DNA of 64,000 nt from Planctomycetota bacterium (GTDB lineage: Bacteria > Planctomycetota > Planctomycetia > Pirellulales > UBA7805): NCBI GenBank assembly GCA_003389215.1, contig QQVP01000024.1:124001-188000 (forward strand). The letters run 5' to 3'. Every line of letters starts with the position of its first letter. Positions within the stretch are counted from its first letter, which is position 1. The notes under the pieces are model-generated. The model was not told where the DNA came from and made no database searches. It saw nothing but the letters and a program-made list of their open reading frames with translations. Shown here piece after piece: positions 37,301-46,165 of the stretch. Both the position numbers and the translations under genes were made by a program.

Positions 37301-40300
37301 GCCGCGCCACCGCGTCTCGACAGGCAGTCCGTCGAGCATGACCGGACCGCGAAGCCTCGCCTCCTCACGCCGGAAAGGCAACACGACCGTCATCTGATCG
37401 GCAAATGTCTCCAGGTCGATCTGGGCGACGAAACCACCGAGTTGTCGCTCGACAGGCGCCGCGGCGGGATCGAGATTCGCACGATACACGGTCCGCGTAA
37501 TCAGCCAGTCGGCACGCGGCTGCTCGGCCATGCCCGCCCGACGGACCAGGAACTCATAGAGTTCTTCCGGCACGAAATAGGTATTGCCGACCGGACGTCG
37601 ATTCTCGTCAATCGGGATGACCAGGCGATTGGCAATCGGCGCGGGCGGTTCCCCGTCGGCTTCTGCCGCACCACCACTCAGTGGCACCGCCAATGCGACC
37701 GCGATGGCCCCCAACAACGAAGATCCACGGAGCACGGTCGAGCCTTCGGGCGTGGCTCCGGCGTGAGAGGCCTGCGGAGCGGACGGCGTCAGCACAACAC
37801 CTCCGCGCTGGCGGAACAAGCCGACCACCCCGGCTACGATGGCGCCGACGAAGCAGGCTCCCGCCAGAATGGCGTAAGGATGCGGCAGGTAGGCCGCGAG
37901 GAGCCCCGCACCGAACAGCAGCGAGCCCCACGTCGCCCTGCGTCGGGGCGCAAAAAGAATCAGAATCGTGGCGACCGCGATCAGCAAGACCCACGAGAGG
38001 TTTTCGAGCAGCCGCCGATCCACAATCGTATAACGGGACACCGCCGTCGGCCGTAGTTGGCCTCGATAGACGGACCAGCCGGCTGCCCCCATCAACAACG
38101 GATTCTCGCCGGAACTCGATCCCAAGTTGCTCACCGACTCGGACGAATCGGACGCCCAGGCCGAGCTTGCCGCGGGCATGGCAAGTCCTTCACCCACGGC
38201 CAGGGGCCCAAGCAGTCGTTGATAGAGCGTCCGCGACTCGAGTCGCGGCCGGGAAGCACCGGGGGCGGACACGACTTCGTATCCCGGCGGCGTCAGAATC
38301 ACCCGCCGCCAGGCGAGCACGGGAATTCCGACGTCCGGATCCTGGCTCCGCAAGCGCGCGAACATGCCGAGGGGACCCCGAGATTCGTCGTAGCGAATCT
38401 GCACCTTACAGTACCTTCGGTCGCGCGGCAGCGCGATCGTCAATCGTCGGTCACCGGCATTCGTCGCCGACTTGCCGTCGACGTAAATCGCGCGGGCGCG
38501 GCCTTCCTCGGGCAGCACGACGTCGAGGTTGTCGAGTCCCGTATTCTCGATACGCAGCGACAGTGCGTGGGATACGTTGCCGTCTTCGTGAAGGCGCGAC
38601 ACCCAGGTGCCGTTCCAAGCGAAGGCCGCGGCGTCGTCGGTGATCGCCACATCGAGCTGGGAATCGACGCCGTACTGGGCGTGCCGCAACGGTTCGTAAC
38701 GATAGGCCGCCCGCTGTCCGCTCCCCGCATCCGCAAGCGAAGACGATGCGGGAATCGGCGTGAGATCGCGATTGTCGATCCAGATCTGCGTGCCCGTGCC
38801 GGCGTGCAGGGTCACGACCCCTAACTGGTTGGTCGCATCGGGCACCACCGCCAGGCCGACCGAGAGATTTCCTTCGACCGCGAGCGTCCGCCGCGCCACG
38901 ACTTCGAATCGCTCGGTCATGGCCCGGGGAAGCTCGAGTTCCCAGGCTTCGCCGTCGAGGCTCAATCCGGCCAGCTCCATTTCCTCCGGCGACAAGCGGC
39001 GGGCCGGCACCGGATCCGCGTTGGCTGCCTCCAAGAACCAGGCGAGCGGCACGTTTCGCCGCCGCGAGCAATGCACGCGCAACCGATCGATGGGTGTCGA
39101 TTCAGGGGTGCAGACGATTCGGAACGTCTCGCGAACGCGTCCCGGCTCGAAAACGACGTCAACGCGGTTCTCCGCCGCGAAGCTGGCCGACTCGCCGCGC
39201 AGCTTGACGCGCAGCGACTGGGCGTTCTCGTCGTCCAAGAAGACGAGCCCTCCCTGACGCAGCGGCTGCTCGCGCGCGGCAAGGTCTCCGAACTCGCGGT
39301 CGCGGAGCGTCGCCGCCTCGCGCAACGACAATTCATCGGCTCCTTCCACGGCGAGTTCGAGTTGCTCGTCCGCCACGATCGAGACGAGCCGGCGACGCAC
39401 CTTCGTGCCTGGAAACGTTACCATGCGCAAGTCGTCCATCATGCACGATTGATCCAGAGGCGAACGTGCCCAGTGTCCTTGCAACTCCAACCGCAGCGGC
39501 CGTGCCGGAGAAATTCCCGAGGGGATCTGAATTCGCACCTGTTGCTCGCCGTCGCGGCCAACCTCGATTTCCCACTCCAGTCTTTCGGTTTCTACGTCGG
39601 CACGCACCGAGTCGATTCGCCACAGCCGCGGAAGCTCGCCGACCAGTTCGAATACGGACCCCTCGGTCGTCTGCACTAGCGCCGTGAGGCGGCCACGGAC
39701 GTCCTGCTCGCCCAGCTCCAGTTCCAACCGCGAACGAATCTCGGCCTGTGCGATTCGTTGCTGCAGCGAGACTTTGCAGCGCGCGTCGGCGGATGCCTCG
39801 ATAATCTCGACGAGTTCATCGTTGTCGTCGACCGACGGCGTCGGTGCGCGGACTTGCCTGGCTTCACTCAATTGCAACGCCGCTAGCAAAAGCGGACGCG
39901 TCACACGCAGAGCGATCTCGCCACCCGTCCAGTGGCACCTCGAGAAGCGCAATTGCGGAAGCTCCCGCGGCGGACCGATCGTGCTGGAGCCCACCAGCTC
40001 GACCTCCAGTTGGGCAAAGTGGTCGCCCAGTTGCGGTGGCAAGTGGAAGCGGACCTGTCGCGACGACGAACCGGACTCGTTTCTGGTTGTCCAACCGATT
40101 TGGCGATCGTTTAGCCGCGCGGCCACAACGCGGGCATCCGAATCCAAGTCCGCGATCAGTTCGCGTGGAATCGGACCCGCGGAGTCGAGCTGGCAGCGAA
40201 CCGTCGCGGCGACTCCCTGAGCGGTTACGCGATACGACGTCCGCCGGCGAAACCGCGTTATCGCGGCGGCGTCTTCCGCAGCGGGCGGGCGGGGGCTCAA

Positions 40301-41050
40301 GCGCAGCCGCGCCTCGGCTCCCGCTGCGAATCGCAAGGTCCAACGTCGACCGCGCGGAGTGTCGACTTGGGCGTCGACGATCGCGCCCTCGACCGAGACC
40401 TCCACATCCGCTGGCAACTCGAGTTGCATCGTCGACACGACGGCCAGCGGCAATCGCAGATCGAAGCGCGTCGTCGTCCCCTCCCGATGGCCCTCCAGCG
40501 ACCAGTCCAACTCCAAGCGTGCCGATTGCGGCACGAGGATCGTCTGTCGTCCGTCGCGGGCGACCCCCATCTTGGCAACCGTCGGGCTGACGTCCCGCCA
40601 CTTCGCTCCGGTCACGGCAAGCGTACAGTCACCCCACGGCAGTAGCGCGCCGCCTTCTGCCGCGCGCTCGAAATCCAGGGTGGCCGAGCCGGAGAGTCCG
40701 CCGGCCGAATCTAGCTCGGCGACGTAGCGAGCCTCGCTAATGTGGGTTGCGGCCCGCGCGGGCAACTGGGCACGGCCGGCGGCACGCAAGAGTGCCTCGA
40801 CGCGCTCGCCGTCGATCTCGAGGTAGCGCCCCTTGTCGACCAGGTATTCTTCGATCCGGTCGGCGGCGACGTATTCGCGTCGAATAACGACGGGCGGCTC
40901 GGTACCACCGGCGTTCTGCGGCTGGGCGGCTGCGGAAAGGACGATTAGCACAAGCACGAGCCCAGCGGGCCAGGCGGATAGCGCGACCAGGGACCCGACA
41001 TTGCAGGCGAGAAATCGCGAACCGAAAAACCGACGTGCCGCGTGCTTCAT
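34388..41050 (-). CDS. Giant two-module envelope protein (2,220 residues), unknown function
   Basis: N-terminal signal or anchor (residues about 20-42, LVALSAWPAGLVLVLIVLSAAAQ). Module 1 (about 50-1000) is a chain of beta-rich segments opening with REYVAADRIEEYLVDKG. Membrane helices lie at about 1017-1080. A second signal-peptide-like stretch (1106-1131, LLGAIAVALAVPLSGGAAEA) comes next, then module 2 (about 1140-2140), opening IPIDENRRPVGNTYFVPEELYEFLVRR, and a final membrane cluster (about 2145-2210). The organisation matches the upstream gene, so one module appears three times in the operon. Its ATG overlaps the upstream stop (ATGA). No catalytic motif recognised; a large surface or envelope assembly role is inference. 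Confidence 0.85.
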   Translation of the reverse strand: MKHAARRFFGSRFLACNVGSLVALSAWPAGLVLVLIVLSAAAQPQNAGGTEPPVVIRREYVAADRIEEYLVDKGRYLEIDGERVEALLRAAGRAQLPARAATHISEARYVAELDSAGGLSGSATLDFERAAEGGALLPWGDCTLAVTGAKWRDVSPTVAKMGVARDGRQTILVPQSARLELDWSLEGHREGTTTRFDLRLPLAVVSTMQLELPADVEVSVEGAIVDAQVDTPRGRRWTLRFAAGAEARLRLSPRPPAAEDAAAITRFRRRTSYRVTAQGVAATVRCQLDSAGPIPRELIADLDSDARVVAARLNDRQIGWTTRNESGSSSRQVRFHLPPQLGDHFAQLEVELVGSSTIGPPRELPQLRFSRCHWTGGEIALRVTRPLLLAALQLSEARQVRAPTPSVDDNDELVEIIEASADARCKVSLQQRIAQAEIRSRLELELGEQDVRGRLTALVQTTEGSVFELVGELPRLWRIDSVRADVETERLEWEIEVGRDGEQQVRIQIPSGISPARPLRLELQGHWARSPLDQSCMMDDLRMVTFPGTKVRRRLVSIVADEQLELAVEGADELSLREAATLRDREFGDLAAREQPLRQGGLVFLDDENAQSLRVKLRGESASFAAENRVDVVFEPGRVRETFRIVCTPESTPIDRLRVHCSRRRNVPLAWFLEAANADPVPARRLSPEEMELAGLSLDGEAWELELPRAMTERFEVVARRTLAVEGNLSVGLAVVPDATNQLGVVTLHAGTGTQIWIDNRDLTPIPASSSLADAGSGQRAAYRYEPLRHAQYGVDSQLDVAITDDAAAFAWNGTWVSRLHEDGNVSHALSLRIENTGLDNLDVVLPEEGRARAIYVDGKSATNAGDRRLTIALPRDRRYCKVQIRYDESRGPLGMFARLRSQDPDVGIPVLAWRRVILTPPGYEVVSAPGASRPRLESRTLYQRLLGPLAVGEGLAMPAASSAWASDSSESVSNLGSSSGENPLLMGAAGWSVYRGQLRPTAVSRYTIVDRRLLENLSWVLLIAVATILILFAPRRRATWGSLLFGAGLLAAYLPHPYAILAGACFVGAIVAGVVGLFRQRGGVVLTPSAPQASHAGATPEGSTVLRGSSLLGAIAVALAVPLSGGAAEADGEPPAPIANRLVIPIDENRRPVGNTYFVPEELYEFLVRRAGMAEQPRADWLITRTVYRANLDPAAAPVERQLGGFVAQIDLETFADQMTVVLPFRREEARLRGPVMLDGLPVETRWRGDGDGLAVVIQRRGTYRLVLPLTPATRALNALVKVDLRVPAAMEGRFDLSVGTQLDQLKFNGRPIVAERGANSGELRLSFGPAKRLTLSWPDARSETRWPEFDRTTHLRFQPEGVFVDAVWQTTGRRRLPRQFVVRIDPRLRLLTETGRDFEIQRESTEPGSVPRYRVRTAENSAGLNRLQLAMKYDEATPFGEWGLPEIATEVATSRRTYALVSVDPNLKSRAVRRDRLALLDRDDWPLAWPADEPFPDFAFRVTEATADFQIAVRPPETRTTYECELALGFEARRTRVELIADLETESGQVLQHRLLVPEGFEASSVSLTRGDVDQMLRWSQTVDGVLTIFLARPLSGKQRLYVAGTIGVQGELRELPLVRLENAQLSSGRLALFRRDDVIVDVEPESQLEAIEGLADRLLSLVELEELAFGRPIGVYDFKEDSRAKLRVRGNHPVIRGEQITRLNQQQGDWDVAVECRFQVDAGTVGSLRFELPPSLADPIVIEPNLPYRLVELPNSQTRRLIVYPEVAVAGEFQLEIRAPLEFSAGDRVRVPDVRVAEDVEMDRTIIMPRQVEGQAISWEVRHLQPLVRSPTQLRVRVVGEAFSAAVTAVAPRRGDPQVRLAHVQTVMLGAREYFAVAAFDLEPAGRQTCRLEMPRDCEVRGVQVAGLPAVRPSASDPLIVNLGSEQLPHRIEIVYEGRAQLADGELRLIAPELYDLGTRANPLEGGGRRIENERSTWTISHAADGEHVLELGGGDEIMRSSSLQRDLEHLSTISDLIADVTSEEPSEVLAIWYRRWARRMDVLRERIELNLAGLPPGESRRSINDRLQDVRQQQLVAARRFAMPESLDGDAELPEVADRAEIPGEALEVASNQLVLGMRGAPGAIKLRQRWTTRRPWYVQIQSLAAVGLLALAGALVMGGGYLADLIWRWPHAVCLVGGIVLALAWTPAAIGIAAAGVSVYLAVRYPLARQHLARR

Positions 41051-44000
41051 GACTTCGAAGATGCCGGCTCCGGTTGCGAGGGCAGCACCGACATCTGGGG
41101 TGCGGAAACGGTCGTCCGCTGCGATGACATCCCGGGGCTGGCATCTCCCTGATTGCTATCTCCCTGATTGGCATCTCCGTGGCTGGCATCTCCCTGATGG
41201 GCCGGGCCGTGATGAAACTGCGTACTCGGCAACCGCGCGCTCGATCCCATCGGCTCAGGGTAAGTCGGCTGCGGAGTCAGCGGAGACTTGAACAACTGTC
41301 GCAGAAGGGCCGCCAAGGCGACCAGCGTGATCCCCAAAGCGGTCGTACGGGCCAGCACGATCGCCAGGTCCGGAAAGGCATAGCCGGCCGCCAACAACAG
41401 GACCGCCACCGTCAGCAAGGCCGCGGGACGTCGCAGTGGCGAAACGTAGAGGAACGCCAGGCCGAGCACGAGCACCAGCCCCGCGCCGAGTAGGGTGGCC
41501 ATACCCCGGCTGACGAACGTAAAGTCGTGGCTTCCACCCACCGACATCGTGGTGAACAGATAACGCGCTACCTGACCTCGGTCGGCCAGCCTCTCCAGCG
41601 AGGTCAACTGGGGAAGGAACTCAGCGTCTTGCCAGTGCGACCCGGACCAGCGCGCCAACTCGCGCTCTGTCATGTGAGGCACCCGCGTCCAGCCGAAACG
41701 ATCCCACTCCCAATCCCAGGCCGCCGTCAGTCCGCGTGGGGTCGAGATCACCTGCTCGCGTCCTGGCAACATCAACTCGACGTAGGCCAGGTCTTCGACA
41801 ACCACGGACTCATCGAAGCCCGGCAAGCCAAGAGACCCCGAAAGGCCCCCCGTCGTCGCGCTGAGCGTGTATTGGAGGTCGAGCGTAAACTCGTCGGTCG
41901 CCTTCTCAGGCAGGGCCACCACGAGCGAAGTCGTGGCGGCGCCAGCCGCTCGTTCCGGCTCCGCGGCAACCTCCTGGCCGTCGACGTAAACGATCGCCGA
42001 ATTGACCTCGGCCTGCGCCGGCAGGCCGAGCCGCACCTCGCGATCTCGACTGCGGACGACGAACGTCGCCCGCGCACGACGCGCGTCGGAACCGAGCCAC
42101 ATCCAAATCCAACCGCGGCGGACGAGAATCGGCGTCCGCGCCGAACGCTCGATCATGCGCACGATGAGCGGCACGCGATCCATCGTCGGTTTCGCGTCGA
42201 ATCGCAAGATCGACGAGGCGCCGCCCGCGGCACTTGGATCTTCGATTTCCCGCCAATTGTCGCTCGCCATCTGGATATCGAGTCCCGCATCTCGGACAAG
42301 ACGCAACTCGTTCCTGGTCACCTTTCCATCGAGCGGCTTCACGAGCGGCACCTCGACGCGCTTCTCCGAATCCGGGCCGGCAATCACACTCATGACGTCG
42401 AGCAGCGAACTGCGAATCTCGAGCTGGGCACGACCGAGACGCGCACTCGGCAAGCGAACCTCCAGCAAGACGGGCTCGCCTTCGGCATCTCTCCCCGCGG
42501 CGGCCGAGACTTCGACCGGGCGACCGTCGAGAAAAACGCCCAGCGGCCCGTTCCTTAGATGCTCGTGCGGGACCTGCAGTCGCAGACGATCGGCCGATTC
42601 AAAGGCAATGTCATATGCCAGCGACTGGACGAGCGTTCCTTGCCTCAAATCCAGTTCGCTCTCCAGCTCGACCGCAATCGATCGCGACATGACTTCAACT
42701 TCGCCGACGAACACGGCGGCATCGCCCTCGGCCGTGAACAGCAGCTGCCGCCCTTTTCCTTCGACCTCGGCATCGCCCGGCGAGCTGCGCAAGGACGACA
42801 GGCCGACCAACTTGTCGCGACGCGGTGTGAGTCGCACGTTCTCCGCCGGAACGAGACGGAGCGAGGCGACGCTGGGCAAGACCTCGAGCGGCACCGGCAC
42901 CGGCAGGCGAATCTGACCTGCCTGGGGCGCGAGACTGCGGCGCGCGGTAAGCTCGACGAGCACTTCTCCCTTGGCACCCACAGGCACCGGAATCACCAGT
43001 CGCCCCTTTGCGTCTTGCCGGGCATCCGCCCGGCGAATCTCGTTGACCACGACGCCGAGCTTCGGATCGAGTTGCCAGTCGGCCAGATCGACCGCAAACG
43101 AATCGACATTGGAACCACTCACCACATACTTCAAGGTTCCGCGCAGGGTTGCTTCGCGCGGCGAAACCTCGATCGCATAGCTGGGCTTCACGGAGACGCT
43201 CGCCAGCGGGGGCGAAATGTTGATGTCCAGCTCGAACGGCTGTTTGTAGTACTCGAAGCCGAAGTCGACCCCTTCCCGGTCGAGATTCGCGGGCAAAGTA
43301 TCCACCTGCCAGACGTGGCGAGGCGCGGCGATCGCCACGCGGCGTTCCGCTTCGACAACAATCGCCACGTGGCCGCCCTGTGTCACCGCGTCCGCGACTT
43401 GAAATCCGGCCAATGGGACTTGCGTTCCATGGGGGTCGACTTCGTAAGTTCGCTCGGCCTCCAGCCGCAGGTGAAACGAGTTCGACGTCGGCTCATCCAG
43501 CGTCACCCGCAGCCGCTGCTTGGAGGCGTCCTCGTCCCCCGCGTCCGACAACCGCGCGACGCGACAACCAGGCATTCCGCGAGAGAGCCAAGAGAATCCG
43601 GCGGGCAACGTCACCACAAACGTATCGAACGGTCGGCGACGCGCGGAGACAGTGAGATCCGCATCGACGCGAATCCTGCGATCCCCGACGACGATCAGCT
43701 GCTTGCCGTCGACGTCCAACGCGGGCCGCTCTTCGACCACGCGTTCGTCGTTGCGTCGCCAGCGGATGTCGACCACGCCGCCCACCGCGCGCAACATGGC
43801 GCTACGAGGTGCGGCCGCGTCCGTCGCTTCAATGGTCACGCCGTCGCTGACCTCCAGGTCGCGAATCACCTCGCCAAAGTCGAGCGCGAGCTGCGACTGC
43901 AGAGCCCGCGGAAGCACCAACGTCAGCCGTCGTCGATCTCCTGCCTCGACGACTTGTTTTGAAAGCCGCAAGTGGACCACGTGCGACGATTCGGGCGAGC

Positions 44001-44523
44001 CGCGGACCCAAGCATCAAGTTCCCGGCTGCGATTTCGCACGAAGATCGCCTCGCCATCGCCTTCGTAGGAAGGTTGCGAGAGCGCTACCGTGTGGGGAAC
44101 GCGCAGGGGAATCTCGACCCACTGCCGCTGCGACACCCCCATCTCGATCCGCAGATCGATCTCGACACGCCCCTCGAGGTACTTGGCATCCGCCTCGAGC
44201 CGCTTGAGACTGTATTCCGGTTTCCGTCCCCGACCGTCTGCGTCCTGAAGCAGCTCGAGCAACTCTTCATAGCTCAGATCGATGACGCGGCGAAGCTGCC
44301 CGTCGGCCCCCGGCAAGTACCAGACGTCGAGTTCCGACTCGCGCACGGGCGACTCATCGGCAGAAGGCCGCGTCCGCTGTTCGGCACGACTCGGGGCAAG
44401 CACGGCCTCGTCGGTCGGCTGGGCGTCGACTTCGCCAGCGACAACCCAGAGCGTGGCGACACTCAGGGCGAGCAGGGCCCGCTTCGCCTCGCCATGCAAT
44501 CGCAGTCGAACGTGGTCAATCAC
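41047..44523 (-). CDS. Large envelope protein, single-module partner of the giant protein, unknown function
   Basis: 1,158 residues from a GTG at 44523 with GGAGG 10 bases upstream; the frame continues to 44595 but without a ribosome site. Signal peptide (RALLALSVATLWVVAGEVDA). The module opens with ELDVWYLPGADGQLRRVIDLSYEELLELLQ, comparable to YFVPEELYEFL in the partner, then a long series of beta-rich segments. A membrane cluster near residues 1010-1095 (LLGAGLVLVLGLAFLYV and two more) is followed by a polar tail with four copies of a GDA/GDS-type pentapeptide. The stop overlaps the next start by ATGA, so the two proteins are translationally coupled and probably interact. Confidence 0.85.
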   Translation of the reverse strand: MIDHVRLRLHGEAKRALLALSVATLWVVAGEVDAQPTDEAVLAPSRAEQRTRPSADESPVRESELDVWYLPGADGQLRRVIDLSYEELLELLQDADGRGRKPEYSLKRLEADAKYLEGRVEIDLRIEMGVSQRQWVEIPLRVPHTVALSQPSYEGDGEAIFVRNRSRELDAWVRGSPESSHVVHLRLSKQVVEAGDRRRLTLVLPRALQSQLALDFGEVIRDLEVSDGVTIEATDAAAPRSAMLRAVGGVVDIRWRRNDERVVEERPALDVDGKQLIVVGDRRIRVDADLTVSARRRPFDTFVVTLPAGFSWLSRGMPGCRVARLSDAGDEDASKQRLRVTLDEPTSNSFHLRLEAERTYEVDPHGTQVPLAGFQVADAVTQGGHVAIVVEAERRVAIAAPRHVWQVDTLPANLDREGVDFGFEYYKQPFELDINISPPLASVSVKPSYAIEVSPREATLRGTLKYVVSGSNVDSFAVDLADWQLDPKLGVVVNEIRRADARQDAKGRLVIPVPVGAKGEVLVELTARRSLAPQAGQIRLPVPVPLEVLPSVASLRLVPAENVRLTPRRDKLVGLSSLRSSPGDAEVEGKGRQLLFTAEGDAAVFVGEVEVMSRSIAVELESELDLRQGTLVQSLAYDIAFESADRLRLQVPHEHLRNGPLGVFLDGRPVEVSAAAGRDAEGEPVLLEVRLPSARLGRAQLEIRSSLLDVMSVIAGPDSEKRVEVPLVKPLDGKVTRNELRLVRDAGLDIQMASDNWREIEDPSAAGGASSILRFDAKPTMDRVPLIVRMIERSARTPILVRRGWIWMWLGSDARRARATFVVRSRDREVRLGLPAQAEVNSAIVYVDGQEVAAEPERAAGAATTSLVVALPEKATDEFTLDLQYTLSATTGGLSGSLGLPGFDESVVVEDLAYVELMLPGREQVISTPRGLTAAWDWEWDRFGWTRVPHMTERELARWSGSHWQDAEFLPQLTSLERLADRGQVARYLFTTMSVGGSHDFTFVSRGMATLLGAGLVLVLGLAFLYVSPLRRPAALLTVAVLLLAAGYAFPDLAIVLARTTALGITLVALAALLRQLFKSPLTPQPTYPEPMGSSARLPSTQFHHGPAHQGDASHGDANQGDSNQGDASPGMSSQRTTVSAPQMSVLPSQPEPASSKS
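41140..41199. repeat. Four 15-bp tandem units in the C-terminal tail of the 1,158-residue protein
   Basis: Units at 41140-41154, 41155-41169, 41170-41184 and 41185-41199 share GGCATCTCCCTGATT with few changes. Each encodes five residues of the Gly-Asp-Ala/Ser tail. Frame is kept. Confidence 0.8.
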
Positions 44524-44872
44524 GTCGGGTCGACCTCCAGGACACGGCCGGGAGTTTCGCGTGCAGCTGAAAACATCTGCCAGGATGATCGCCACGCCCC
44601 AAATCTCGAACGAGAGCCACGCGGCGGAAGATTTGATACTGCTATTCTAGTTACCCCTGGCGCCGCCTGAAAGTCTTATCTTTGGCGGCCAAGCCTCGCA
44701 GCGGGCCGCCGGAAGCCCTGAAATACCAGCCGATTGCCGCCCTTTGGCTGGGATCGCGGTGTGGCGGTCAGCGAGTGGGACCACGGCGCCGTATCCGGGG
44801 CCCCGTGACGGTCCGACGTTGGGGCGGTTCCCGGTGGCCGCTCCCAGTCCACCGAGCGGCAGCGGCAATGGG
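44524..44872. other. Intergenic region upstream of the giant-protein operon
   Basis: About 350 bases between the inositol-monophosphatase-like gene and the operon start, same strand. It should carry the operon promoter unless the three genes are co-transcribed. No clear terminator or promoter pair found. Confidence 0.4.
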
Positions 44873-45718
44873 TCACCCGCCGACGAGCAACTCGATCAGC
44901 TGCTCGTGCAGCGGGGGAGATGCCGTCGCGGCCAGCGATGCGGTTTGCAGCTCGAACGGGCGGCCGTCGGGCGCAGTGACGGTCCCTCCCGCTTCGCGAA
45001 CCAGCAGTGCCCCAGCCGCCACGTCCCAGGTGTTGATCGTGACCGCCCAAAAGGCATCGAAACGACCTGCGGCCACATAGGCCAGGTTGAGCGCCGCGGA
45101 ACCGGTGCGTCGCATCGAGCCCGCCTTGGCAAGCACGCGCAAAAAGCCACGAATCTCGTCCGATTCCGGATCGATCTCGGGCGGAAAACTGGCAATCACG
45201 AGAGCCTCGGAGAGGTTCTTGACCTCGCTCACCGCAATCGGCGTCCCGTTCAGATAGGCTCCACCGCCCCGCTGCGCCAGGAAGCACTCGTCGAGCAACG
45301 GATCGTAGATTGCCCCCGCGACAACCTCACCGGCTTCGGCCAGGGCCACGCTGACACAGAAAGGTGCGACACCGTGCACGTAATTGGTGGTTCCGTCGAG
45401 CGGATCGACATGCCAAACGAATCGGCTCTCGCCACGGTGACCCGCAGGTTGTCCCGGGCCGGCTGCGCCACCCGGCTCGTCGACCGCCGAGCCGGCGTTG
45501 CCGACGTCGGCAAAGCTGGTGTCCTCCTCGCCCAAGAACTCGTGGTCAGGAAAGGCCGATTCGACGACGGACCGAATCGCATCTTGCGAGGCGAAGTCGG
45601 CCTCTGTGACCAAATCGCGAGGTCCTTTGCGTCGCACGGCAAATTTGCCGCGAAAAAGTAGCAGTTGCTCGCCACCCGCCCGCGCGGCGGCTTCACAAGT
45701 CTTTAAATACTCACTCAT
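44873..45718 (-). CDS. Inositol monophosphatase family protein
   Basis: 281 residues from ATG 45718 (ATG 45730 also possible). Metal-site motifs of the family: EFLGEED (Glu), WHVDPLDGTTNYVHG (DP-L-DGT) and NTWDVAAGALLVREAGG (WD-x-AAG). It dephosphorylates inositol phosphates or related small molecules (for instance 3'-phosphoadenosine phosphate or histidinol phosphate in homologues); the substrate is not readable. Between LGEED and WHVDP there is an insert of about 25 residues rich in Gly and Pro (GGAAGPGQPAGHRG). Confidence 0.92.
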   Translation of the reverse strand: MSEYLKTCEAAARAGGEQLLLFRGKFAVRRKGPRDLVTEADFASQDAIRSVVESAFPDHEFLGEEDTSFADVGNAGSAVDEPGGAAGPGQPAGHRGESRFVWHVDPLDGTTNYVHGVAPFCVSVALAEAGEVVAGAIYDPLLDECFLAQRGGGAYLNGTPIAVSEVKNLSEALVIASFPPEIDPESDEIRGFLRVLAKAGSMRRTGSAALNLAYVAAGRFDAFWAVTINTWDVAAGALLVREAGGTVTAPDGRPFELQTASLAATASPPLHEQLIELLVGG

Positions 45719-45900
45719 TACGGGACGCATTGTAGCAGAATCGCACACTGTTCCAGAATCGGTCGCGCGGGCGACAAAGCGGACGCATTCCCGGCAAGAG
45801 GAAGTTCGCGTGGGCAATTAATCGGATGCGATCGATCACGAATTCCGCGGGGGCCGACGAGCACAAGAAACGAAAAACTCACGTTTTTTTCAGCTGGCGC

Positions 45901-45928
45901 TGGACACTGGCCGCCAACTTGGTATGAT
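45901..45928 (+). promoter_or_regulatory. Strong candidate promoter of a small RNA
   Basis: TGGACA at 45901-45906 and TATGAT at 45923-45928 with a 16-base spacer. It is the best sigma70-like promoter that I noticed in the window and drives towards a structured segment ending in a strong terminator at 46078. Confidence 0.6.
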
Positions 45929-45934
45929 CAGGGG

Positions 45935-46078
45935 TGGAAATTCAATGAGGAGGGTTCACCTCTGGGCATCATTCCGGCAATTGGTTTGCCTTATCTGCTT
46001 CATCCCAGAATTGCGTGAGTTGCCTCTTCTCTGTTCCGGCCCCGCCGTTCCGCTTTTAGCAGACGGCGGGGTTTTTTT
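45935..46078 (+). ncRNA. Candidate structured small RNA (about 145 nt)
   Basis: Between the promoter at 45901-45928 and the terminator at 46040-46078 the sequence can fold into one interrupted rod. The outer stem is 45947-45953 with 46023-46029 (7 bp); a large internal loop follows, then 45962-45966 with 46004-46008 (5 bp), a second loop, and the hairpin 45976-45980/45986-45990 with a TTGGT loop. The topology (rod with a central bubble) resembles 6S RNA but it is shorter and I cannot assign it. A weak open frame from 45945 would run through the terminator, so a coding role is unlikely. Confidence 0.5.
46040..46078 (+). terminator. Strong intrinsic terminator
   Basis: A 9-bp perfect GC stem, CCCCGCCGT (46040-46048) with 46063-46071, 14-base loop, then seven T (46072-46078). 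No protein gene on the plus strand precedes it closely, so it most likely ends the small RNA at 45935, or attenuates the gene at 46166. Confidence 0.85.
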
Positions 46079-46165
46079 GTTGCCATCCGGTCGATTACTC
46101 GGCCCGCGTTCTACCACACGCGCAGCGTTTTCCCCTCCGCGTTCCATGTCGAACTTCGACGTGGC

